Both the position numbers and the translations under genes were made by a program. DNA of 24,717 nucleotides, taken from contig JBJTJN010000021.1 of the NCBI GenBank assembly GCA_046095485.1, positions 1-24,717 on the forward strand, written 5' to 3'. Every line of letters begins with the position of its first letter. Positions within the stretch are counted from its first letter, which is position 1. Positions 1 through 7,984 of the stretch are shown in pieces. The notes under the pieces are model-generated. The model saw nothing but the letters and a program-made list of their open reading frames with translations, did not search any database and was not told the origin of the DNA. Source of the stretch: SYFI01 sp046095485 (GTDB lineage Bacteria; Actinomycetota; Thermoleophilia; Miltoncostaeales; Miltoncostaeaceae).

Positions 1-214
1 CATCAACGCCGAGCGCCTCGCCGCGGGGAGAAAGGCCGTGGGCTACCTCAACCCGCTGCTCTACGGACCGCTTGCCGGTGCGATCCAGGACGTCACGGTG
101 GGCAACAACGACATCTTCGGCAACGGCATCTGCTGCACCGCGGGGCCGGGCTTCGACATGGCGTCGGGGCTCGGCGCGCCGAACATCGGGCAGTGGCCGG
201 CGCTCATCCCATGA
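1..214 (+). CDS. C-terminal end of sedolisin-like (S53) serine protease, partial
   Basis: An open frame enters from the left edge (first full codon at base 2) and stops with TGA at 212-214, giving about 70 residues. It contains AVGYLNPLLYG, then DVTVGNND, then AGPGFDMASGLGAPN. This order matches the C-terminal end of peptidase S53 (sedolisin/kumamolisin) domains: a conserved Asp-Val-Thr-x-Gly-x-Asn stretch and an AG-x-G-x-D-x-x-(T/S)-G-L-G motif that together form the calcium site in known structures. The catalytic Glu/Asp/Ser part would lie left of the window and cannot be checked. Two adjacent Cys (ICCTAG) sit just before the second motif. Family members are secreted acid endopeptidases. 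The stop overlaps the ATG of the hydrolase gene (ATGA), so the two genes are probably co-transcribed. Confidence 0.7.
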   Translation, partial: INAERLAAGRKAVGYLNPLLYGPLAGAIQDVTVGNNDIFGNGICCTAGPGFDMASGLGAPNIGQWPALIP

Positions 215-1011
215 CGCCCGGGGACGGCATCACCACGGTGCGCGAGCTTCCGGGCGTGCGCGTGGCGTACGACCTCGTGGGTGACGGCCCCCCGGTGGTG
301 CTCATCCACGGGTGGGCCTGCCGCCGCAGCGACTTCGCCGGGGTGGCCGCCGACCTCGCGCGCGACCACCGCCTGATGGCCATCGACCTCCCGTGGCATG
401 GGGAGTCCACGGCCGACAGCCCGCACTGGACCATGGATGACCTCGGAGCACTCGTGGACGCCGTGGTGGCCGACGAGGGCCTGCGCGGCGCGCCGATGGT
501 GGGGCACTCCATGGGGGTGGCCGTGGCGATCGAGGCCGTGCTTGCCGGGGAGGGGCAGCACATCATCGGCCTCGACGGCCTGACCTTCATGCACATGTAT
601 CCGAAGCAGCCCGCCGACCGGCGGGAGGCCACGCTCGCGCCGTATCGTGAGGACTTCGCCGGGGCCGTGCATGGCCTGTGCACCCGCGCCAGCGCGCCCG
701 ACACCGACCCCGCGCTCACCGCGCGCATCGCCGCCAACATGGCGCAGATGGACCCGGACGTCGGCGTGCGCATGCTCGGTGAGCTGCTCGACTGGGACAT
801 GGACGCAGCGCTGGGGCGCGCCGACGCCCTGGGCCTGCACATCACGGCCCTTGCCGCAGACGCCATGCTGGCCCCCGAGGTGATGGAGGCCTACGGCCAC
901 CGCTTCGAGATCATCCCGGTTGAGCTCGGCGGCCACTTCTACCTGCTGGAGCGACCGGCCGAGACCGCCGAGCTCATCCGACGCGCCCTCACCCCGGTGT
1001 CAGGCACTTAA
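211..1011 (+). CDS. alpha/beta-fold hydrolase
   Basis: This 266-residue protein has the alpha/beta hydrolase layout: an oxyanion-hole strand VVLIHGWACR (about residues 29-38), the nucleophile elbow G-H-S-M-G with Ser100, a likely acid in LAADAM near residue 219, and the catalytic His242 in GGHFYLLERP. The cap between Ser and His is short. ATG at 211 is preferred over an in-frame GTG at 193 because it overlaps the upstream stop as ATGA. Substrate cannot be told from sequence; esterases, lactonases and C-C hydrolases share this fold. There is no signal peptide, so it is probably cytosolic. The last residues (TPVSGT) are encoded by the left arm of the inverted repeat at 991-1072, so the C-terminus appears to have been rewritten by that repeat. 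Confidence 0.85.
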   Translation: MTPGDGITTVRELPGVRVAYDLVGDGPPVVLIHGWACRRSDFAGVAADLARDHRLMAIDLPWHGESTADSPHWTMDDLGALVDAVVADEGLRGAPMVGHSMGVAVAIEAVLAGEGQHIIGLDGLTFMHMYPKQPADRREATLAPYREDFAGAVHGLCTRASAPDTDPALTARIAANMAQMDPDVGVRMLGELLDWDMDAALGRADALGLHITALAADAMLAPEVMEAYGHRFEIIPVELGGHFYLLERPAETAELIRRALTPVSGT

Positions 1012-1072
1012 CCGTTCGGGCGCGGCCCGGAACGGTTACGGCCCCGAACGGTTAAGTGCCTGACACCGGGGT
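991..1072. repeat. Perfect 30-bp inverted repeat (REP-like palindrome) between convergent genes
   Basis: Bases 991-1020 and 1043-1072 are perfect reverse complements (30 bp), separated by 22 bp. The loop holds a further partial copy: GAACGGTTA at 1030-1038 pairs with TAACCGTTC at 1009-1017, so two alternative hairpins are possible. The arms cover the stop codons and last six codons of both flanking convergent genes, and both proteins therefore end in TPVSGT. It could act as a bidirectional terminator, although no T-tract follows. The outer part of each arm reads ACCCCGGTGTCAGGCAC and resembles the palindromes inside mnmA. Confidence 0.9.
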
Positions 1073-2326
1073 TGTCCTGCCCGCGTCCGGGTCCTTTCCC
1101 GGCGTGATGTCCTCGAAGCGGTTGATGTTCCGGAGCCCCGGGAAGAACAGTGCCCACATGCCGGCCGCGGCGATGGACATCGCTCCTCCCACCACGATGG
1201 CCCCGACCGTGCCGATGAACTGCGCCAGCACCCCGCTCTCGAAGGCACCGAGTTCGTTGGATGCGCCCACGAACACCCGCTCCACCGCCACCACCCGCCC
1301 GCGCAGCTTGGCGGGGGTGAGGAGGGGCGCAAGGGTGGACCTGATGTACACGCTCACCATGTCGCTGCCCGAGAGCAGCAGCAGGGCGACGAAGGTGAGC
1401 CAGTAGGTGGTGGAGAGCCCGAGCAGGATCGTGAACACGCCGAAGCCGGCCACGGCCACGAGCAGCACGGGGCCCACGCGACTTCGTATGGGCCGGCCGG
1501 CGAGGAGCAACCCCACCGCGACGGCACCGATTCCCGGGGCGGCGCGCAGCACGCCGTAGCCCACCGCCCCCACGCCGAGGATCTCGCTGGCGATGATCGG
1601 CAGCAGGGCGGTGGCGCCGCCGAAGAGCACGGCGACGAGATCGAGGCTGATCGCGCCGAGCAGCGCAGGGGTGTGGCGGATGAGCCGCAGGCCGGCGGTG
1701 GCATCGCGCATGGTCGGGGGCCCGGTCACCTCGAGGCGGTGCTCGGTACCTACCCGCCGGGTGACGCCCACGATCAGCAGCACCGCCACGACGTCCAGCA
1801 CCGCCGCGAATGCGTAGGGCGGCACGTTGCCCCAGGCCTGCAGCAGTCCTCCGATGAAGGGGCCGAAGATGAGGGCGCCCTGCCAGGTGGACGACGACAG
1901 CGCCATGGTGCGTGGAAGGTCGGCCGCCCTCACCGCCGCCGCGAGCATGGGCGTGAAGGCCGCGCTCGAGAACGATCGGCCCACGCCGAGCCCAGCTGCC
2001 AGGAAGTACAGCGGCAGGGCCGAGTCGTCCCCGGCCGCGGCGTCGGCCAGCAGCCCGAGCGCCATCAGCACCACGATGCCCATGCCGAGGGCAGTGACCA
2101 GGCGGCGGTCGAGGCGGTCGGCCATCTGCCCGGCGGGCAGCGCGAAGATGAGCGCGGGCAGGAACTCGGCGAGCCCGATGAGGCCCAGCGTGAGAGGACT
2201 GCCCGTGCGCTCGAACGCCTGCCAGCCAAGCGCGGCGGCCACCACGCCGAAGGTCAGGGTGTTGAGGAGCTGCGCGCCCAGCAGGCGCGCCACGTCGGGG
2301 TTGCGCAGCAGCGCGCGGGCGTTCAC
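1052..2326 (-). CDS. MFS transporter, EntS-like (MFS_3) exporter family
   Basis: This 424-residue polytopic membrane protein has about 12 hydrophobic segments. The short N-terminus (RALLRNPDVARLL) and the loop 2-3 motif GQMADRLDRR (residues 66-75, MFS motif A) place it in the major facilitator superfamily. It most resembles the EntS/transmembrane secretion effector group, which exports siderophores or drugs. Substrate is unknown. The start is GTG; no clear Shine-Dalgarno sequence precedes it. The gene lies downstream of the tRNA-Glu terminator on the same strand and converges with the hydrolase gene. Its last codons and stop lie in the right arm of the inverted repeat, giving the tail TPVSGT. 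Confidence 0.85.
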   Translation of the reverse strand: MNARALLRNPDVARLLGAQLLNTLTFGVVAAALGWQAFERTGSPLTLGLIGLAEFLPALIFALPAGQMADRLDRRLVTALGMGIVVLMALGLLADAAAGDDSALPLYFLAAGLGVGRSFSSAAFTPMLAAAVRAADLPRTMALSSSTWQGALIFGPFIGGLLQAWGNVPPYAFAAVLDVVAVLLIVGVTRRVGTEHRLEVTGPPTMRDATAGLRLIRHTPALLGAISLDLVAVLFGGATALLPIIASEILGVGAVGYGVLRAAPGIGAVAVGLLLAGRPIRSRVGPVLLVAVAGFGVFTILLGLSTTYWLTFVALLLLSGSDMVSVYIRSTLAPLLTPAKLRGRVVAVERVFVGASNELGAFESGVLAQFIGTVGAIVVGGAMSIAAAGMWALFFPGLRNINRFEDITPGKDPDAGRTTPVSGT

Positions 2327-2345
2327 CCGGGCAGCGTGTCAGGTG

Positions 2346-2383
2346 AAAAGCGGCGAAGGGCCGCCCTACGGGCGACCCTTCGC
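2346..2383 (-). terminator. Intrinsic terminator of tRNA-Glu
   Basis: On the minus strand, seven bases after the tRNA-Glu 3' end, GCGAAGGG pairs with CCCTTCGC and CGCCC with GGGCG across a three-base loop (stem of 13 pairs with one mismatch, 2353-2383). Four T residues follow (complement of 2346-2349). Hairpin plus T-run fits a factor-independent terminator separating the tRNA from the MFS gene. Confidence 0.7.
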
Positions 2384-2389
2384 GTGAGG

Positions 2390-2462
2390 TAGCGCATACG
2401 GGATTTGAACCCGTGTTACCGCCGTGAGAGGGCGGCGTCCTAGGCCCCTAGACGAATGCGCC
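2390..2462 (-). tRNA. tRNA-Glu (anticodon CUC)
   Basis: The minus strand folds into a full cloverleaf of 73 nt. The acceptor stem is GGCGCAT/ATGCGCT (first pair G-U), the anticodon stem CCGCC/GGCGG encloses the loop CTCTCAC with anticodon CTC, and the T stem ACGGG/CCCGT encloses TTCAAAT. The discriminator is A and the 3' CCA is not encoded (genome reads CCT). It decodes GAG. Confidence 0.95.
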
Positions 2463-2515
2463 ACGTGAGCCCTGCGGGGTACTGCATGGGTGCTGCATGG
2501 TTACTGCGTGCGGGC

Positions 2516-2544
2516 ATTATTGCGAATGCGCCGCCGGTCGTGAA
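2516..2544 (-). promoter_or_regulatory. Possible promoter for tRNA-Glu
   Basis: On the minus strand TTCACG (2544-2539) is followed after 17 bp by AATAAT (2521-2516), close to the -35/-10 consensus. Transcription would begin near 2509, about 47 nt before the tRNA-Glu 5' end. It is the only AT-rich patch in the spacer between the two tRNAs. This is a visual match only. Confidence 0.4.
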
Positions 2545-2548
2545 GTGA

Positions 2549-2620
2549 CTGGGGGAGGAGGACTCGAACCCCCGCTCCTGGGACCAGAACCCAGTGTCCT
2601 ACCAGCTAGACGATCCCCCA
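2549..2620 (-). tRNA. tRNA-Gln (anticodon CUG)
   Basis: The minus strand forms a cloverleaf of 72 nt. The acceptor stem is TGGGGGA/TCCCCCA, with the U1-A72 pair and discriminator G73 typical of bacterial tRNA-Gln. The anticodon stem CTGGG/CCCAG encloses TTCTGGT (anticodon CTG), and the T stem GGGGG/CCTCC encloses TTCGAGT. CCA is not encoded (genome reads TCA). It lies 40 bp after the decarboxylase stop on the same strand, so it may be co-transcribed with that gene. Confidence 0.95.
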
Positions 2621-2660
2621 TCGCCTCACGGCCGCCGGGAAGGTAGCAAAGGCCCCGCCG

Positions 2661-4307
2661 CTACCCCATCAGGTCGGCAAGGCCCTCGCCCAGCGCCTTG
2701 AGGCCCCGGGGCACGTCGAGCTTTTCGAGGTCGACCTGGATGATGTACGCCGTGTCGCGGTCGGTCCGCGCACGGGCAAGGGCCTGGTCGAGCTGCTCGG
2801 GCGTGTAGGCCTGCAGGCCGATGGCGCCCACCACCGCGCCCACCGCCGCGTAGTCCCACTGGGCGATGTCGTTGAAGTCACCGTCGTGGATGCTGCGCTC
2901 TGCGCCATAGCCGTGGTTGTCGAGCACCAGCACGATCGGCGCGATGCCCTCGCGCACCGCCGTGGAAAGGTCGAAGCCGGTCATCTGGAACGATCCGTCG
3001 CCCACCAGCACGATGGGGCGGCCCTTGCCGCGCGCGAGGGCGGCGCCGTACGAGGCCGGAACGGCGAAGCCCATTCCCACGTACAGGCGCGCGATGTGGA
3101 ACTGCCCGCTGCGGTTGAGCCGGGCATCCATCGACAGGTGCGCGCCCACGCCCACGTCGCACAGCACGATGTCCGACTTCTCCACGAACCGCTGCAGGCG
3201 GTCGGCCACCACGTCGGTGGTTATGCGGTCGCCCTCGGTCACCTCGCTGGCCCAGGCGTGCGGCAGCTTCTTCGGCACCTTGTTGGGCTTGATCTCATCC
3301 ACGCGGCGCTCCAGCACGTGGGCGATGCCCGCCAGGTCCACGCCCTCGTAGAAGCGATGCTCCACGCTGGTGCCCGTGGCGCTGAAGTGGATGCGGTTCT
3401 CGGGTGCGATATCCGCGGTGAAGGCACCCGTGGTGATGTCGTTGATGTTCACCCCGACCTGGATGACAAGGTCAACCGACTCCACGTACTCGCGCAGCTC
3501 CGGCGTGGACCCGGCGCCCACGTACACCCCCATCACGAGCGGGTGCGTCTCGTCCACGGCGCCCTTGCCCATCACCGACTCCACCATGGGGATTCCCGTG
3601 GCCTCGGCGAACGCCAGCACCCGGTCGCCGTACTGCAGCGTGCGCGCGCCGTGGCCCACCCACATGATGGGTCGCTTGGCATTGTTGATGCGGGCGATCA
3701 CGTCGTCCACCGCGGCCGAGAGGCGGGCCATGGGCACGAGCGTCTCGGCGGGGCGCGTGACCGGGCGCGGGTGCCCCGGCACCGTGCCGATCATGTCGCG
3801 GGGCAGCTCGATGTAGCCCGGCATGAGGTCCTCCTGCACGTGCAGCAGCAGCCAGTCGATCTGGTCGTAGGCCTCGTCGGGGTCGTCCAGCAGCACGTGG
3901 TAGGGCGCGATCTCGGCCATCATCCGGTACGGCGAGTTCATGTCGGCCGACGGCATGTGGTGGATTCGCCGGCCGTCGCGCTCGGCCATGCCCGGCGCGC
4001 CGCCGATCACCACCAGCGGCACGCGCTCTGCGTTGGCGCTGCCCACCGCGGCCATGGTGGCGAGGATCCCCACGCCGTAGGTCACCGCCACGGCGCCAAG
4101 GCCCTTCTCCCTGGCGTAGCCGTCGGCCGCGTAGGTGGCGGCCTCCTCGCGCGTGCAGTTGACCATGCGCATGCCGCGCTCGTCGCCGATCACGTGCAAC
4201 CCGAGGATGAAGTCGCCGGGCACGCCGAACACGTGGTTCACGCCACGGTTGGCAAGGGCGTCGATGAGGTACTCACCCACCGAGAGGTTCGTCTTCTTGT
4301 TGGGCAT
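2661..4307 (-). CDS. Thiamine-diphosphate-dependent 2-keto acid decarboxylase (pyruvate/indolepyruvate decarboxylase-like)
   Basis: This 548-residue protein has the three-domain layout of ThDP decarboxylases. The N-terminal PYR domain shows HVFGVPGDF, the cofactor-activating Glu in TREEAATYAADGYAR (residue 54 or 55), and a His-His pair (HH, 116-117) as in pyruvate and indolepyruvate decarboxylases. The C-terminal PP domain has the ThDP/Mg motif GDGS (436-439) through DNHGYGAE (463-470), followed by FNDIAQWDY. The HH pair and the Glu after the ThDP motif favour a non-oxidative decarboxylase over acetolactate synthase. Likely substrates are pyruvate or aromatic keto acids; which one cannot be told. 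A GGAG about 8 nt before the ATG supports the start. It follows the ABC gene by 33 bp and is probably in its operon. Confidence 0.85.
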   Translation of the reverse strand: MPNKKTNLSVGEYLIDALANRGVNHVFGVPGDFILGLHVIGDERGMRMVNCTREEAATYAADGYAREKGLGAVAVTYGVGILATMAAVGSANAERVPLVVIGGAPGMAERDGRRIHHMPSADMNSPYRMMAEIAPYHVLLDDPDEAYDQIDWLLLHVQEDLMPGYIELPRDMIGTVPGHPRPVTRPAETLVPMARLSAAVDDVIARINNAKRPIMWVGHGARTLQYGDRVLAFAEATGIPMVESVMGKGAVDETHPLVMGVYVGAGSTPELREYVESVDLVIQVGVNINDITTGAFTADIAPENRIHFSATGTSVEHRFYEGVDLAGIAHVLERRVDEIKPNKVPKKLPHAWASEVTEGDRITTDVVADRLQRFVEKSDIVLCDVGVGAHLSMDARLNRSGQFHIARLYVGMGFAVPASYGAALARGKGRPIVLVGDGSFQMTGFDLSTAVREGIAPIVLVLDNHGYGAERSIHDGDFNDIAQWDYAAVGAVVGAIGLQAYTPEQLDQALARARTDRDTAYIIQVDLEKLDVPRGLKALGEGLADLMG

Positions 4308-4340
4308 GGGGCCGGCTCCGTGGAGAGAGGGGTTGCGGGC

Positions 4341-6161
4341 TCAGCCTACGCCGCCGGCCTGCTCCCAGTCGGAATAGAGCCCCGCGTAGCGACCGCCCAT
4401 GCGCAGGAGGTCGTCATGCGTGCCCTGCTCGGCGATGCGGCCGTCCTCCACCACCACGATGAGGTCTGCGCGGCGGATGGTGGAGAGCCGGTGGGCGATC
4501 ACCACCGCCGTGCGCCCGGCCAGCAGGCGGTCGAGGGCGTCCTCGATGCGCTTCTCGGTGCCGATGTCGATGGATGAGGTGGCCTCGTCGAGGATCACCA
4601 GGCGCGGGTCGGGCACCAGGGCGCGGGCGAAGCAGATGAGCTGGCGCTGGCCGGCCGACAGCCGCGCGCCGCGCTCCTGCACGTCGGTGTGGATGCCCTC
4701 GGGAAGGTCCTCCACGAACCCCAGGGCGCCCACGGCGTCCAGCGCCCGGCGCACGTCGTCGTCGCTTGCCAGCGGGTAGGCGAAGCGCACGTTGTCGGCG
4801 ATCGTGCCGCTGAAGAGGTGGCCCTCCTGCGGCACGATGCCCATGGCCGCGCGCAGGGAGTCCTCGCGCACCTCGCGCAGGTCGATGCCGTCGATGCACA
4901 CCGCGCCCTCGTCGGGGTCGTACAGCCGCGCGATCAGCTTGGCCAGGGTGGACTTGCCCGCGCCGGTGGGACCCACCAGCGCCACCGTGGTGCCGGGCGG
5001 CACGTGCAGGTCGACATCACGGATCACGTACTCGCGGCCGTATCCGAACGACACGTGGTCGAGGTCGATGCGCCCCGCCACCTCGGGCAGGTCGCGGGCA
5101 TCGGGGGCATCGGAGATGCGCGGGTCGGTCTCGAGCACCCCGAAGATCTTCTCGAGCGCCGCCATGGCCGCCTGGAAGGTGTTGTAGAGCTGCGAGAGCT
5201 GCTGGATGGGGTCGAAGAACGACGACAGGTAGCCGATGAACGCCACCATCACGCCCACGGTCAAAGCCTCGTTGAGCACCAGGGTGCCGCCGAACCACAA
5301 GATCAGCGCGGTGCCGAGCGCCGCCAGCAGCTCCACGCCCGGGAAGTAGATGCCGCTGATGGTGACGGTGCGCATGTTCGCCTTGCGGTACTCGCGGTTG
5401 GCGTCGCGGAACCTGCGGCGGGCCTCCTCCTCGCGCCCGTGCGCCTGCACCACGCGGATGCCCGAGAGGTTCTCCTGCAGCACCGAGAGCACCACGGCCA
5501 CGCGCTCGCGCGTGGCGCGGTAGGCCCGCGTGGCGCGGCTGCGGAACCACCAGGTGCCCACGGCGAGGAACGGGAAGATCACGAACGCCGCCAGCGCCAG
5601 TCGCCAGTCGTAGAACAGCAGGATGATGACCACGCCGATGAGCGTGAGGCCGTTGATCACCAGCGACGTGGCGCCCTCCACCACCAGCTGGTTGACGGCC
5701 TCGATGTCGGCCGTGAGGCGGCTGACGCTGCGCCCGGTGGGCGTGCGCTCGTGGTGCCCGAGCTCGAGCCGCATCATGTGGCGGAACACCTGGCGGCGAA
5801 GATCGAGCAGCACGCGCTCGCCCACCCACGACGACAGGTACGACTGCCAGTACTGCGCGGCCCATCCGATGAGGCCGATCACCACGAAGATCGACACGAT
5901 CACGATGAGGGCCGTTACGCTGCCGGCGTCGATGCCGTCGTCGATCGCCACCTGGGCCAGCGCGGGACCGGCCAGCGTGGCGCCCGTGACCAGCAGCATG
6001 AGCACGATGGTCACCAGCACGCGCCTGCGGTAGGGCCGGAAGTAGGGAAGCAGCCGGCGCATGTTGCGCCGGGGGCGCTTCACGACGCGCTCCTCGTCCT
6101 CCCCCGACAGCGGGCCGAGCATTCCGCCGGCGTGGCCGTGGCCCACGGGACGCGTGCCCAT
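4341..6161 (-). CDS. ABC exporter half-transporter (TMD-NBD), second of pair
   Basis: This 606-residue protein has about six membrane segments in the first half (type IV ABC exporter TMD) and one nucleotide-binding domain. The NBD carries Walker A GPTGAGKST (from residue 397), Q-loop VPQEGHLFSG, the signature LSAGQRQ (Ala in place of the usual Gly), Walker B LVILDEATSSID and H-loop IAHRLSTI. Every catalytic residue is present, including the Glu after Walker B. The N-terminus has a His/Gly-rich leader before RRLLPYFRPYRRR. Its ATG overlaps the stop of the preceding ABC gene by one base (TGATG), so the two products very probably form a heterodimer of the multidrug/lipid exporter type. Substrate unknown. 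Confidence 0.92.
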   Translation of the reverse strand: MGTRPVGHGHAGGMLGPLSGEDEERVVKRPRRNMRRLLPYFRPYRRRVLVTIVLMLLVTGATLAGPALAQVAIDDGIDAGSVTALIVIVSIFVVIGLIGWAAQYWQSYLSSWVGERVLLDLRRQVFRHMMRLELGHHERTPTGRSVSRLTADIEAVNQLVVEGATSLVINGLTLIGVVIILLFYDWRLALAAFVIFPFLAVGTWWFRSRATRAYRATRERVAVVLSVLQENLSGIRVVQAHGREEEARRRFRDANREYRKANMRTVTISGIYFPGVELLAALGTALILWFGGTLVLNEALTVGVMVAFIGYLSSFFDPIQQLSQLYNTFQAAMAALEKIFGVLETDPRISDAPDARDLPEVAGRIDLDHVSFGYGREYVIRDVDLHVPPGTTVALVGPTGAGKSTLAKLIARLYDPDEGAVCIDGIDLREVREDSLRAAMGIVPQEGHLFSGTIADNVRFAYPLASDDDVRRALDAVGALGFVEDLPEGIHTDVQERGARLSAGQRQLICFARALVPDPRLVILDEATSSIDIGTEKRIEDALDRLLAGRTAVVIAHRLSTIRRADLIVVVEDGRIAEQGTHDDLLRMGGRYAGLYSDWEQAGGVG

Positions 6162-7984
6162 CAGCCCTCCCTCGCCACGAGCTCGTCGGGCCGCGCCAGC
6201 CCCTGGTCGTGGATCTCCCGGTACAGCGCGCTCTCGGCGTAGAGGTCGTCGTGCGTTCCCCGCGCAGCCACGCGGCCGGCGTCGATGAGCACGATCTCAT
6301 CGGCCAGGCTGATGGTGGACAGCCGGTGGGCGATGATGATCGTGGTGCGCCCCTCCATCACCGCTGCCAGGGCGCGGGAGATCTCGCGCTCGGTGGATGC
6401 GTCCACCGATGCCGTGGCCTCGTCGAGCACCAGGATGCGCGGATCCACCAGGATCGCCCGGGCGATCGCCACGCGCTGGCGCTGGCCGCCCGACAGCGTG
6501 AACCCGCGCTCGCCCACCACGGTGTCGTAGCCCTCGGGCAGCGCGCGGATGAAGGTGTCGGCCTGCGCCATGCGGGCGGCGCGCTCGATCTCGTCGTCGG
6601 TGGCCTCGGGCCGGCCGAACGCGATGTTGGCGCGCACGCTGTCCGAGAACAGGAAGGGGTCCTGGGTCACCATGCCGATGGTGCGGCGGATGTCGTCGAG
6701 GGCCACGTCGCGCACGTCGGCGCCGTCCACCAGCACCCGGCCCTTCTGCGGGTCGTAGAAGCGCGGGATCAGCTGCGTGATGGTGCTCTTGCCCGAGCCG
6801 GTGGGCCCGATGATGGCCACGGTGCGCCCGGCCGGGATGTCCAGGTGCAGGTCGTGCAGCACGGGCCGGTCGGGCTCATACCCGAAGGTGACGCCCTCCA
6901 GGCACACGTGCCCGCCGCCGGCGGGCAGCGGCACCGGGTGCGCGGGCTCGGGCACCTGCGGCTCGGTGTCGAGGATCTCGAACACCCGCTGGCCGCTGGC
7001 CGCCGCGCGCTGGGCGCTGCCGATGAGCATGCCGATCGACCGGAATGGCCAGGTGAGGATGGCCAGGTAGAGGTAGAACTGCACGAACTCGCCGAGGGTG
7101 AGCACGCCGTTGATGGTCATCACGCCGCCGACGGCGATGACCACGGCCACCCCCAGCACCGGCAGGAACCCCATGAGCGACTGGTAGAAGCTCTGCAGGC
7201 GCGCGGCGTCCATGCTGCGCGAGAAGGCGTCCTGCGCACGCACGCCGAAGCGCTCGTCCTGGGCGGTCTCCTGCCCGAAGGCCTTCACCACGCGGATTCC
7301 CGCGAGGCTCTCCTCGGCCATCTGGGTGACGTCGGCCACCTTCTGCTGCACGTCCACCAGCACGGGGTGCGAGCGCTTGCTGGCGCGGGCGGCCACCAGC
7401 ACGAGCGCAGGCCCCATGAGCAGCGCCAGGAGGGTGAGCGGCACGTTGATGAACAGCAGCACCACCGTCACGAACACCAGCGTGAAGGCGTGCATGAACA
7501 GGAAGATCAGGCCGTAGCCCAAGAAGAACCGCACGGTCTGCAGGTCGCTGGTGGCCCGTGACATCAGCTGGCCCACCGGCATGCGGTCGAAGTACCCGAA
7601 CGACAGCTGCTGCAGGTGCGCGAACACCCTGTCCCTCAGGTCGAACTCCACTGCCAGGCTCACGTGGCCTGCGAGGATGCGCCGCATCACGGCGAACAGC
7701 GCGCGGATGACCCCGATCACCATCACGATGGTCACCAGCGGCAGCAGGGCGTCCTCCTGCTGGCCGTTCAGCACGTCGTCGATCACCCGCCGCGTGAGGT
7801 ATGGCAGGGTGATCGTGCAGGCCATCAGCGCCAGGGCCGAGAAGGCCGTGACGACCACCGACCACTTGTATGGCCGGAGAAATGTGAGCAGCCGGAGAAG
7901 CGTGCGCAGAGGCGAATCCCATCGGTCGGACAGCGGCCTTCTCGCGGTGCCCAACTGTAGTGAGGGTCGCGACCCCGACCGCAT
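6161..7984 (-). CDS. ABC exporter half-transporter (TMD-NBD), first of pair
   Basis: This protein has 607 residues if started at ATG 7984. The TMD begins at LLRLLTFLRPYKW. The NBD carries Walker A GPTGSGKST (from about residue 393), Q-loop VTQDPFLFSD, signature LSGGQRQRVAIARA, Walker B ILVLDEATASVD and H-loop IAHRLSTI, so it should be catalytically competent. The frame is open further upstream, but that part (to 8431) is the antisense of the formiminotransferase gene and looks non-coding. A TTG at 7954 is an alternative start (597 aa). Neither start has a good Shine-Dalgarno sequence. It heads the run ABC-ABC-decarboxylase-tRNA-Gln. Confidence 0.88.
   Translation of the reverse strand: MRSGSRPSLQLGTARRPLSDRWDSPLRTLLRLLTFLRPYKWSVVVTAFSALALMACTITLPYLTRRVIDDVLNGQQEDALLPLVTIVMVIGVIRALFAVMRRILAGHVSLAVEFDLRDRVFAHLQQLSFGYFDRMPVGQLMSRATSDLQTVRFFLGYGLIFLFMHAFTLVFVTVVLLFINVPLTLLALLMGPALVLVAARASKRSHPVLVDVQQKVADVTQMAEESLAGIRVVKAFGQETAQDERFGVRAQDAFSRSMDAARLQSFYQSLMGFLPVLGVAVVIAVGGVMTINGVLTLGEFVQFYLYLAILTWPFRSIGMLIGSAQRAAASGQRVFEILDTEPQVPEPAHPVPLPAGGGHVCLEGVTFGYEPDRPVLHDLHLDIPAGRTVAIIGPTGSGKSTITQLIPRFYDPQKGRVLVDGADVRDVALDDIRRTIGMVTQDPFLFSDSVRANIAFGRPEATDDEIERAARMAQADTFIRALPEGYDTVVGERGFTLSGGQRQRVAIARAILVDPRILVLDEATASVDASTEREISRALAAVMEGRTTIIIAHRLSTISLADEIVLIDAGRVAARGTHDDLYAESALYREIHDQGLARPDELVAREG

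Noticed and set aside
2334..2345. Third copy of the REP-like motif upstream of the MFS gene (GTGTCAGG at 2336-2343)
   Set aside because: Only 8 bases match, with no CCCCGG lead and no inverted partner; chance is likely.
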